A DNA stretch of 8,492 bases. Source: an uncultured Fusibacter sp. (GTDB taxonomy: Bacteria > Bacillota > Clostridia > Peptostreptococcales > Acidaminobacteraceae). The translations under genes and the position numbers were made by a program. The notes below the pieces were generated by a model. It was not told where the DNA came from. It made no database searches and was given only the letters and a program-made list of their open reading frames with translations. The DNA lies in contig CALFXQ010000183.1 of assembly GCA_937958285.1 (NCBI GenBank), forward strand, positions 1 to 8,492, written 5' to 3'. Below are positions 1 through 7,800 of the stretch, one piece after another (positions within the stretch are counted from its first letter, which is position 1; every line of letters starts with the position of its first letter).

Positions 1-66
1 GAAACTAAAAGAAGGCCACTCTACTTTGTAGATACCTTTAATGGGATAAAAGCAAACAACGATTAG
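1..66 (+). CDS. Possible last codons of a convergent plus-strand gene (doubtful)
   Basis: Frame 1 of the plus strand is open from the window edge for 21 codons (ending IKANND) to a TAG at 64-66; the other two plus frames close within 30 bases. The bidirectional hairpin at 93-136 sits where a convergent gene would need a terminator. The open stretch is too short to be meaningful by itself, since about one random frame in three would stay open this long. No family is recognisable. Confidence 0.2.
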   Translation, partial: ETKRRPLYFVDTFNGIKANND

Positions 67-82
67 TGACTTTGCTCCTCTC

Positions 83-136
83 AAAAAAACTTTAGGCCAA
101 TATTGATTGCGTTGATGCGCACCCAATATTGGCCTA
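83..136 (-). terminator. Strong intrinsic terminator after the zinc-ribbon gene, possibly bidirectional
   Basis: A perfect 13-bp inverted repeat (TAGGCCAATATTG at 93-105, CAATATTGGCCTA at 124-136) has an 18-nt loop that can add four more pairs (TGCG 108-111 with CGCA 118-121). On the minus strand the stem is followed by AAG and seven T (89-83), the classic rho-independent form, just after the stop at 150. On the plus strand it is followed by CTTTTATCT, so it could also stop a convergent transcript. Confidence 0.9.
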
Positions 137-149
137 CTTTTATCTAAAA

Positions 150-356
150 TTAATGTTCCATCACACTATCTGTAAAGAGCAGCGCATATTCTTCAGCCAC
201 ATTGCTGTTGCATTTTTCACAGAGCTTAAAATCATCTGTAGGTGCGGTATCGCCACAACGGCTACATACCCCTACCACCTTTGCTTCAAAGGGCATTAAT
301 TGCTGAATGATTGCATCGTAAGACACATACCCGTTTACGCTCAATTTTCTGTTCAT
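150..356 (-). CDS. Small zinc-ribbon protein of unknown function
   Basis: I do not recognise this 68-residue protein. It has a CxxC-x11-CxxC pattern: C31 and C34 (VCSRCGD), then C46 and C49 (LCEKCNS), with a Gly after the first knuckle, as in zinc ribbons that bind one zinc ion. The N-terminal 30 residues are mixed polar and hydrophobic; the C-terminus (AEEYALLFTDSVMEH) is acidic and may be helical. There is no signal peptide or membrane segment, so it is probably cytoplasmic. The ATG start is well supported: GGAGG at 367-363 lies 6 nt upstream, and an in-frame TAG stands two codons before. It appears to be a single-gene unit, with its own candidate promoter and palindrome upstream and a strong terminator 14 bp after its stop. 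Protein or nucleic-acid binding is possible, but no function can be assigned. Confidence 0.8.
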   Translation of the reverse strand: MNRKLSVNGYVSYDAIIQQLMPFEAKVVGVCSRCGDTAPTDDFKLCEKCNSNVAEEYALLFTDSVMEH

Positions 357-372
357 TGTCTACCTCCCATTA

Positions 373-399
373 ATTTGTATAGTATTATTGTATACAAAT
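373..399. promoter_or_regulatory. Operator-like inverted repeat upstream of the zinc-ribbon gene
   Basis: ATTTGTATA (373-381) and TATACAAAT (391-399) form a perfect 9-bp inverted repeat with a 9-bp spacer. The right half also forms the self-complementary 10-mer TTGTATACAA at 388-397. It overlaps the predicted transcription start of one candidate promoter and the -10 box of the other, as a repressor site would. The regulator is unknown, and AT-rich DNA makes such repeats less surprising. Confidence 0.45.
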
Positions 400-427
400 A
401 TTCTATAATCCAATAGTACCATCACAA
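400..427 (-). promoter_or_regulatory. Candidate promoter of the zinc-ribbon gene
   Basis: On the minus strand TTGTGA (427-422) and TAGAAT (405-400) are separated by 16 nt, matching sigma-A -35 and -10 boxes at 4/6 and 5/6. Transcription would start near 393, about 37 nt before the ATG at 356. An alternative pair, TTGGAT (413-408) and TACAAT (392-387), has a short 15-nt spacer. The region is AT-rich, so chance matches are easy. Confidence 0.45.
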
Positions 428-443
428 TTGCAGGATGTAAATA

Positions 444-472
444 GAGGAGTTGCATTTTTAATGCAACTCCTC
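444..472 (-). terminator. Hairpin between cysQ and the zinc-ribbon gene, probable terminator
   Basis: A perfect 12-bp inverted repeat (GAGGAGTTGCAT at 444-455 with ATGCAACTCCTC at 461-472), extendable by one T-A pair, encloses a 3-5 nt loop. It lies 35 bp after the cysQ stop, where an operon end is expected. On the minus strand it is followed only by TATTTACATCC, a weak U-tract; on the plus strand it is followed by CGCCTTTTT. It may therefore be a modest terminator in the direction of cysQ, or have another role. Confidence 0.6.
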
Positions 473-506
473 CGCCTTTTTGCGCTAATAATGAATGTTT
501 TGTTTC

Positions 507-1301
507 TTATTCTGTCACATTCATTAAATCCGCCAAAATGCCGCTCACTACATAAAAGCCTTGGCGATTAATAATATCTACTCTATTATACTGAATCAGT
601 TGCCCATCCATTTGCTTTAAATAACCACCAGCCTCGTGAACAATGAGGTCCATCGGGGCTGTGTCCCATTCCGAGGTCAGACCAAACCGGTAATACCCTT
701 GCGCTTTTCCCTCTGCAATGCGGCATCCTTTTATACAACTGCCAACGATACTCATCTTCTCGATGCGATGTCGATGTTTTGTGACCAGGGCTTGATGCGC
801 TTGAGAATCACTGAATCGACTCTTTAACAAGTGTAAATGATCTGGTCTGTCGCAAGTTCTCAGACGCTCTGGTGCTGTAGATCGCTTGAGCTCTTTGCTG
901 TAAGCCCCTGCATTTTTTTCGGCATAGTACAGGGTGCCATGCACGGGCAAATAGATAAGTCCAAATATGGGCCTGCCGTGCTCAATCAGCGCAATATTAA
1001 TTGCAAAGTCATCGGTGCCAGCTATAAAATCCTTCGTGCCATCGAGGGGATCAACCAGCCAGATTCTAGCACTTGTAAAGCGTGCACCATCGTCTTGTGT
1101 CTCTTCAGATAAGATGGGCAACGGCTCAATTCTATATAGCTGCTCTCTCAAATAGGCATCAGAAGCGCGGTCTGCTAGCGTCACTGGAGAGTCATCGTTC
1201 TTTTGTTCGACACCCTTATCTTTATCGACACCGTAATAGGAGAGGATTAAATGTCCCGCTTCTATTACAGCGCGTTCTAGTGCTTCGAGCCGCTCAATCA
1301 C
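507..1301 (-). CDS. cysQ: 3'(2'),5'-bisphosphate nucleotidase, CysQ-like (PAP phosphatase)
   Basis: The 264-residue protein belongs to the inositol monophosphatase superfamily and most resembles CysQ, a Mg-dependent, lithium-sensitive phosphatase that converts 3'-phosphoadenosine 5'-phosphate (PAP) to AMP and phosphate. PAP arises from sulfonation and from 4'-phosphopantetheine transfer to carrier proteins. Motifs: DSPVTLADRASD at 37-48; LSEET at 64-68, giving metal-binding Glu; WLVDPLDGTKDFI at 81-93 with D84, D87, G88, T89; and SEWDTAPMDLIVHEAGG at 210-226 with the metal-binding D213. The KDFI after DPLDGT is typical of CysQ, against NF in inositol monophosphatases. Length matches the family (about 245-275) and nothing is truncated. 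GTG start is supported by its ribosome binding site. It is the last gene of the probable lit-addB-addA-cysQ operon; no sulfur assimilation genes are nearby. A broader inositol-phosphatase activity is not excluded. Confidence 0.88.
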   Translation of the reverse strand: MIERLEALERAVIEAGHLILSYYGVDKDKGVEQKNDDSPVTLADRASDAYLREQLYRIEPLPILSEETQDDGARFTSARIWLVDPLDGTKDFIAGTDDFAINIALIEHGRPIFGLIYLPVHGTLYYAEKNAGAYSKELKRSTAPERLRTCDRPDHLHLLKSRFSDSQAHQALVTKHRHRIEKMSIVGSCIKGCRIAEGKAQGYYRFGLTSEWDTAPMDLIVHEAGGYLKQMDGQLIQYNRVDIINRQGFYVVSGILADLMNVTE

Positions 1302-1315
1302 AATATTGCCTCCTT
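1302..1315 (-). promoter_or_regulatory. Ribosome binding site that fixes the GTG start of cysQ
   Basis: AAGGAGG at 1315-1309 with a 7-nt spacer leads to GTG at 1301. It fills nearly all of the 18-bp gap after the addA stop, leaving no room for a separate promoter in the gap. Confidence 0.85.
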
Positions 1316-1319
1316 AGGT

Positions 1320-4300
1320 CTAAAGTGCAATCCATTCTCCCAACTGAAAGGCATAAATAACCGTTTCCTTCACGGGTATCTTCAGCAGGGTTTCGATGGC
1401 TTCTGTATATAAGCTTAGTTGCCGCGTATACCGCTTTCTAAATGCATCAGCGGAGAATAAGCGATCACTTTTATAATCGATGAGCACTAGGCCATCGGAT
1501 TCCAAGAACAGCATATCGACAACACCTTGAATTAGTGTACTTTCAGCATCGTCTATCGACTTTCTCCAGACAAAGGGATGCTCGCGCCAAATGCGTTTTG
1601 CATTTAAGATGCGCATGTACCAGTGACTCTCTCTAAGGGCTATTAAATGCTTGATGTCTAAATACTGTTGTTGTTCTTCTGGAAGTTTTCCATTAGCGGC
1701 CAATTGCCTCAGTACCTCATCGGTTGGTGTGCAATCTAGAGGCATATGTTCTGCAAAGGCGTGGTATGCATTCCCCCTCTGTATGGCATCTTGCAAGGGC
1801 TCAAAGTCATCTGAGAGGGCGCTGATTCTTGGTATATACACCAATGTTTGCCCTTGTTGCTTTAACTCGGTAACGGATAGTTTTGCTGGCATTGCATCCA
1901 TGGGCTTTTGCAATGCCTTCCAAGATAAGCCTACCGCTTCATCGAAAGCATCTTTAAGGGTTTTGCCTTCAATCGCCTCTGCTGTGAGTTGATTGACCGC
2001 TGGGTTTAAATTGACGTGGTGGATTTGCCAACCGTTCAAAGTTAGGGTGTCGCCTATCCCGCAATCAAATTGATCTGCAACCAAAGCGGTCATAATCCAA
2101 TCGAGATAACTGCGTTGCTGCGATAGATAAAACGGGTTAGATTCACGCTCCCAACGCTTCGACTGACTATTGTGGGATTTAACAGCGGCAAAGACCTCTA
2201 GTCTATGCACAGCTCTTGTCAGTGCAACATATAAGATTCGAACCTCTTCCATCACTGCTTCTTCAGTCAAGACACCCTTTAAATGGGCAATTGGCAGCGT
2301 GTCTTTAGACAGTCTGGAGTCTGGATCAATCCATTTTGTTCCCAAACCGTATCGTTGATGCATCACAAGGCGCGCTTTGACATCTTGTAAGTTAAAACGT
2401 TTGGCCGCACCTGCTATAAACACCACGGGAAATTCTAAACCCTTTGATTTGTGTATACTCATCACGCGAAGTGCTTGGACGTTGGTTTTGTCGTTAGCTT
2501 TGCCTCCATAAGACACCCGAGACTTTTGCATTTGATTTAGGTACTCCACAAAGTGATGAAGACCACTTTGCTGCTCGAGTTCAAACTGTCTCGCCTTCTC
2601 CATCAGCACTTCTAAGTGCTGCCGTCTATAGTGACCCTCTTCTAGACCAGAAACGAAGTACCAGTATCCCGTTTTAGACAACACTTGCCACAAAAACACA
2701 CTTGCTGGCAAATGACTCAGCAGACGCAAACTGTCGAGTTGATCTTGAAATGCCTGTACTTTGAGCTTAAGTACAGCTTGTTCGTCAGATAAGGACGTAT
2801 CATCCTCGGCAATAACTGCCTCTACAGCTTGATGAAAGCTCAGGTCGTGCCACTGCCTAATCTGCGCCAACTCAATATCCGAAAAATTTCCAATGGGAGA
2901 ACGCATAACACCCAAGAGTGGCAAATCTTGATGCTGATTGTCTAAAATTCTCAAGCAATTGAGCACGGTGGCCACTTCCACAATATCAAAGTAGCTATCC
3001 TCCTCATCTATGGTCACTGGAATGCCCTTTGTAGCCATATAGTCTCTGATCTGTTGGGCACGACCTTTAATACTGCGCATCAGCACGACTACATCGCCAA
3101 GCTGAAAGCGCCTTGTCACCTTATTATGGCTATCGTAAAACTCCATATTCAAAATCTGAAGTAGTCGCTGATACAAGGCCTGGGCCTCAGGATCTTCTGT
3201 TAGCCTTACCGGCGCTTCTAGTGCGTCGGCATCGTCGTATGCCATGCCTTCTTCATCGTGATTGTCATTTTGTTCCTGATCCGTTTCCCAATCTGTTTCT
3301 TGGTTGGATTCTTGGTCTGATTCTTGGTCTGAGGCAACATTATGTGCATGATCCATCATCACCAAGTTGATCTGTGGCCTTGCTTCACCAACAAAATCCT
3401 CTCGACCAGCGATCAATCGCCCTTGGTCGCGGTAGTTTAGTCCCCCAAATGAATCTGTGAGCAGTCTCTCAAAAATATGATTTACACCCTCTAAGATGTG
3501 CGGATGTGTTCTGAAATTGCGGTTTAAATCAATGCGCTTGGCATTTTCGTCATGTGGATAGCGGTGAAAGCGTTCTAAGAAGAGCTCAGGTTCTGCCATT
3601 CTAAAGCGATAAATACTCTGTTTTACATCACCTACTTGGAACAGATTTTGGGGGCGTCTAATGAGGCTCACAATTTCCTCTTGAACGCGGTTTGTGTCTT
3701 GATATTCATCGACAAAAACATATCTGAACTGTTCTTGATAGACCTTTGCAATCTCCTGATGATTAAGCGCTTGTATGCAAAGTTGCTCGAGGTCATTAAA
3801 ATCCACGAGTTGTTCTGCGTGCTTTAACGCCCAATAGTCCGCTGCAAATTCCTTAACAAGGGCCACTAAGCGCTCCAAATGAGGAGCCATTTGGCCAATC
3901 TCTATCAGCGCATCTCCGATAGGCTGTGAGAAGTACTTTTTCTTCAATGCATCAAACTGCTTTTTAACTTGTGTACGCATCTCTTTAATTGTTTCGGAGC
4001 GCGCTAAGTCTACGCGTTCTTTGTCTGCTTTTTTTATGCTCTTTAAACGTTCAAACTGGATGGCGGCAATGGCTTTTTCAAAAGCTGACCATGAGTCAAA
4101 GTTCTTCAAGTTTTGTGCGGCTTCAAAGGCTATTAAATCCTCTTTAAGGGATTGTTCGTATGCCTCTGGTCCCTCTGGATGCTGACACATTGCAATTGCC
4201 GAGTTCAATTGCTCAGTCAGTGCCGCAATTTGCTGGCCAACCTTGGCTTTCATCGCCATTGCCAGTGGGGATTGTTCGAAGGTTTGAATTGTATTTTCTC

Positions 4301-4898
4301 CCTGCACAGTGTAACTTGCCACGCACTGGTTGAGCCAGAGATCTGGATAGGGATGGGCCCTGCTAAATTGATACAGATTCAACAAGAGTTGTTTGATGGC
4401 ATCGTCGCCCCGATGGCTAGAATAAATGCCCATTAGGGAGATAAAACCTGTAGCATTGCTGGCATAATGGCGCTCGAGTACTGCATCTAGTGCTTCTTGT
4501 TGCTTTAGGGCCAGCAGCTGCTGAGAGCCGATACGAAAATTTGGGTCTATATCTAGAATGTAAAAATGCTTGGCAATGACATCTTTACAAAAGCTGTGTA
4601 GAGTCGAAATGTGGGCCTGTTGTACCTTTTGAAGTTGCTCATTGACAAATGCGCGGGTATGGGGGTTTTCACGCTTAAGTACCATCAGGCGTTTAGAGAT
4701 GCGGTCTCGCATTTCTTGAGCTGCAGCATTGGTAAAAGTCACAATCAAGAATTGAGACAGCGGCACAAAGCCTTCGGCTATCAACGACAAAATGCGCTCT
4801 ACCAAGACAGCTGTTTTTCCTGAACCTGCTGACGCACTTACTAGAATATTTTTATCGCGCAGCTGAATCGCTTCTACTTGCTCTGGGGTCCACGACAT
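1320..4898 (-). CDS. addA: AddA subunit of the AddAB helicase-nuclease
   Basis: AddA is the motor of the AddAB complex: a 3'-5' superfamily 1A helicase fused to a RecB-type nuclease, used in resection of double-strand breaks before RecA loading. All helicase motifs are visible: Q-motif region WTPEQ near 3-7, motif I ASAGSGKT at 22-29 with K28, motif Ia FTNAAAQEM at 55-63, motif II VFVDEYQD at 394-401, motif III VGDVKQSIYRFR at 422-433, motif IV NRNFRTHPHI at 459-468, motif V VMSIHKSKGLEFPVVFI at 812-828, motif VI VRILYVALTRA at 886-896. The nuclease has H1046 (GNAYH), D1128 (GVVDML), D1141/K1143 (LIDYKSDR) and Q1160/Y1164 (YTRQLSLY). The 1192-residue length is close to the roughly 1230 of Bacillus subtilis AddA. 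Residues 523-562 are an acidic, repetitive linker at a position where the family is variable. The gene follows addB with a 25-bp overlap and precedes cysQ by 18 bp. Confidence 0.97.
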   Translation of the reverse strand: MSWTPEQVEAIQLRDKNILVSASAGSGKTAVLVERILSLIAEGFVPLSQFLIVTFTNAAAQEMRDRISKRLMVLKRENPHTRAFVNEQLQKVQQAHISTLHSFCKDVIAKHFYILDIDPNFRIGSQQLLALKQQEALDAVLERHYASNATGFISLMGIYSSHRGDDAIKQLLLNLYQFSRAHPYPDLWLNQCVASYTVQGENTIQTFEQSPLAMAMKAKVGQQIAALTEQLNSAIAMCQHPEGPEAYEQSLKEDLIAFEAAQNLKNFDSWSAFEKAIAAIQFERLKSIKKADKERVDLARSETIKEMRTQVKKQFDALKKKYFSQPIGDALIEIGQMAPHLERLVALVKEFAADYWALKHAEQLVDFNDLEQLCIQALNHQEIAKVYQEQFRYVFVDEYQDTNRVQEEIVSLIRRPQNLFQVGDVKQSIYRFRMAEPELFLERFHRYPHDENAKRIDLNRNFRTHPHILEGVNHIFERLLTDSFGGLNYRDQGRLIAGREDFVGEARPQINLVMMDHAHNVASDQESDQESNQETDWETDQEQNDNHDEEGMAYDDADALEAPVRLTEDPEAQALYQRLLQILNMEFYDSHNKVTRRFQLGDVVVLMRSIKGRAQQIRDYMATKGIPVTIDEEDSYFDIVEVATVLNCLRILDNQHQDLPLLGVMRSPIGNFSDIELAQIRQWHDLSFHQAVEAVIAEDDTSLSDEQAVLKLKVQAFQDQLDSLRLLSHLPASVFLWQVLSKTGYWYFVSGLEEGHYRRQHLEVLMEKARQFELEQQSGLHHFVEYLNQMQKSRVSYGGKANDKTNVQALRVMSIHKSKGLEFPVVFIAGAAKRFNLQDVKARLVMHQRYGLGTKWIDPDSRLSKDTLPIAHLKGVLTEEAVMEEVRILYVALTRAVHRLEVFAAVKSHNSQSKRWERESNPFYLSQQRSYLDWIMTALVADQFDCGIGDTLTLNGWQIHHVNLNPAVNQLTAEAIEGKTLKDAFDEAVGLSWKALQKPMDAMPAKLSVTELKQQGQTLVYIPRISALSDDFEPLQDAIQRGNAYHAFAEHMPLDCTPTDEVLRQLAANGKLPEEQQQYLDIKHLIALRESHWYMRILNAKRIWREHPFVWRKSIDDAESTLIQGVVDMLFLESDGLVLIDYKSDRLFSADAFRKRYTRQLSLYTEAIETLLKIPVKETVIYAFQLGEWIAL
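3273..3332 (-). repeat. In-frame 12-bp tandem repeat coding an acidic tetrapeptide array in AddA
   Basis: Five consecutive tetrapeptides of the form (S/T)(D/N)(Q/W)E occupy AddA residues 523-542. The first two units are identical at the DNA level (TCAGACCAAGAA twice, 3332-3309), while the following three have diverged (SNQE, TDWE, TDQE). The array continues into a Asp/Glu/Asn-rich stretch to about residue 562. It lies between motif IV and the following conserved block, in a probable surface loop, so length change would be tolerated because the unit is a multiple of three. Confidence 0.85.
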
Positions 4899-7800
4899 AA
4901 GACCACCTCCTGCATTTTTTTCAATGCCTCCTCAGAAGACAGTGCCTCTGGTCGGCGATAGTGTTGACGGCGTTTCTTTGGGTCAAAGTGACAAATCGGA
5001 CGGTACTGACAGTAGGTACAAGCTGGCATCTTGCCATGATTAACTGGTGCAATATCAATTGCGCCTTCAAAAATAGCATTTGCGATATCTCGCGCTTTTT
5101 CTTTGGTGTATTCTAATGTGATCTTTAAGTCTTCTTCACCTAGAAGGGTTGCATCTTTTTTAAGGCTGCCATCTTTGTTTTTTTTGACTTTAAGCACCTG
5201 ACTTTGGCCATCTTCATGTAAAGTTGGGTCTAAGGCGCCAATAATTTCTTGGTTTTCTAGACATAGCCCTTCCCACTTAAAAGCCTTAACCAGGGCCTTT
5301 TCGGGATTATTGGCATCTAGTATAGGTTCATCGATTTTGTAATAGAAGGCACCAAAGGGCTTCGTCACTTTGCCAAATAAAAGTTGCCCATTAGCTGTTG
5401 CCACTTCTAGATATAGCATGAGTTGCAGCTTAAGACCGTGAAAAATGTCTGATAGCTTTAACGATTGCTGTGACGATTTATAGTCAACAACACTCACAAA
5501 GCAGTTTTCCTCGCCAAAATAAGCGTCTATACGGTCCACTTTTCCCTCTAAGAGCACTGCACTGCCACGATCTGTCTCAATTTGAAGCGCCGGTGCATCT
5601 GCACTCAAGCCCACTCCGAAGGCAAACTCATTTTTTTGATTTTTAAAGCCACTACTGCTCATATGTTCAATGGCCATGCCGAGTGCACGCTTCACCACGC
5701 TCTTTAAACGCAAGCTGAAATACTGATTCTTTGGCGAGTAAATAAAACGGTGATTCCCTTCACACACCGATTCAAACACCTGTTCAAAGATAGACTCCCA
5801 TCCCTCTAAACTCGCCTGAGATGGCAAATCCTTTAGCTGATCCAAGACCCCTTCAAAAACGCCGTGAAACAAATCGCCTAAGTCTATGCCACTTAACTCT
5901 TGGGACTCTCTGATCTGAGGCTTTAATCCATAAGTGACAAAATGCTGATATGGACATCTAGAAAAGCTTTCCAACCTCGTGACGCTGCTCTTTATCTGCT
6001 GACCATACAATTTAGAAACCACATGTTGTGGCAGTGAAGGCGTTGAATTTGTGTAAGCCACCCCGGCAAAGAAACCCGAAACGGCCTGATAATACTCACC
6101 AGTACCATCGCTTTCCACAATGCCTTTAAGTCCCTTTAGCGCTTCCATATATTCTAAATCTGTCATGCGATTTTCGAGATCACCGGTATGATGCGCCGCC
6201 AATAAATTTAAGGCCTTGTTTAGATAGGGTCGTTGTAATCCTTGTTCGAACAAGTCGGCCAAGGTCACATTTGCCCGAATAGGCCGGTACTCCTCAGGGC
6301 ACATTTGATTAAGCCACAGAGAGGGCTTAAGGGGTAATCCTTCAGTTGTGGCACAAGGATAAGACCAATAAACACATCCCTTCACATGCAAGAGGTGTTC
6401 ATATGTTTTATACACTTCTTCATCGTAGGGATCTCCACTGGCGCCCAACGCCGCAGCCCCTTGGTCCACTAGCCATTCTACTTCTTGATCTGTAAGCAAA
6501 CCCTTCACAGCTGTTTTTGAAGGCAATTCACCCTCGACAATACCGACAAAAAATAGTAACTCTAGATCTTGAAGTCTGGTACGTTGAATATTTCCCAGTG
6601 TGACATAGTGTTGAAAGGGTGGAATAATACCAATCTCGTAACTGTCGAAACCCAACTGCAACAGGGCGATAAAATCGTAATTTGAAAGGTTTTGCCCTTC
6701 TCCTAAAAGAAAAATCTGGTACAAGACATGGTCAATAATATTGTGAATTTGAGCCATCTCTTCTGCACGCTCATAGTCGCCTTTGTCCTTAAGCTCTAAA
6801 ACCTGCGAAGCCAAGCCCTCAAAGAGCCCTACATTCACAAGATACGCTCTGAGAACACTTACTTTTTCTCGTAATGTGTGTTGTTTCGACGTCTGGGTTC
6901 GCAGCGTTTCTAAAATGCTCATAAATTTCTTTCTCGACGCTTCAAGCTCTGTATTTGCGCCAAGGGCAATCCAGTCCTCTAACCAAAGTCGACCGCGAAT
7001 GCCCTTTGAAATCGCGAAATTCTCTAGTTGCCAAAGGTCCTTATTGGGCAGAATCAAGCCGGCTTTCAGCACCTTGAGCACTGCATCTGGTCGATAGTGG
7101 GATTCGATGGCACGCATGCTACTCATTACAAAATCAATGGCATAATGCCCTGTTGCGGGTCGCTTAACATCGATAAAACACGGCACGCCAAAATCTTCAC
7201 TGTAGCGCTTTGCGAGCATGGCGTAGCTATCTGGCTGACTCGTAAGAATAGCCATAGATTCCCATGGGGTTCCTTCATGATGCCGCTTCACCATCTGATA
7301 AAACACCCACTCAAGCTCGTGGCTTCTATCTAGGGCATTTAACAGCACCACATCATTCGACAAAAACGTCACTGCACCTTCAAAACTCTCTCTGAAGTAC
7401 GATGCCGACGGTGTTTCTAAAGCTGTGTCTTCTTCGGTTGTAACTGTCCAACCTTCACTTGTCATGCGCTGGATTAATTGTCGGTAAAGCCGCTTTGGAT
7501 AGCGCCCGCATACCTCATCACTATTTCGATCGACAATGCGCACCGCCATATTAGATGCATGCGCCCTAAGAGAGCAAAGCAAATCGATCTCTTGCTGGGT
7601 CATACTCGAGAATCCCTCAACTACATATAGCATACGCGACTCTGAGGGAACCGTAACCACAGAACTTCGAATGCCTTGAATCACTTTTTCAATCCAGAAG
7701 GATTCGTCGCTCACCTGCTCAGAAAGACGATTATTATAGGCGCGATATATCAAGCTAAGCTCGCTTAGTTTGAGTTTAAAACTATCTGAGAGCTCTGGTC

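Noticed and set aside
93..136. A mobile-element end or REP-like repeat
   Set aside because: The long inverted repeat has a T7 run in the right place after a stop codon and no second copy in the window, so an intrinsic terminator explains it.
636..1360. Several overlapping plus-strand open frames of 60-92 codons opposite cysQ
   Set aside because: They lie wholly or mostly opposite a protein with a full set of conserved motifs, have no good ribosome binding site that I could see, and encode nothing recognisable. They are shadows of the minus-strand gene.
1651..4823. Plus-strand open frames opposite addA, for example 3113-3370 and 4152-4436
   Set aside because: The minus-strand frame carries every AddA motif without interruption. 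The opposite frames are Cys/Leu/Ser-rich products typical of antisense reading and show no domain.
6783..7333. Two overlapping plus-strand frames of about 100 codons opposite addB
   Set aside because: They overlap each other in different frames and lie in continuous AddB coding sequence; no initiation signal supports them.
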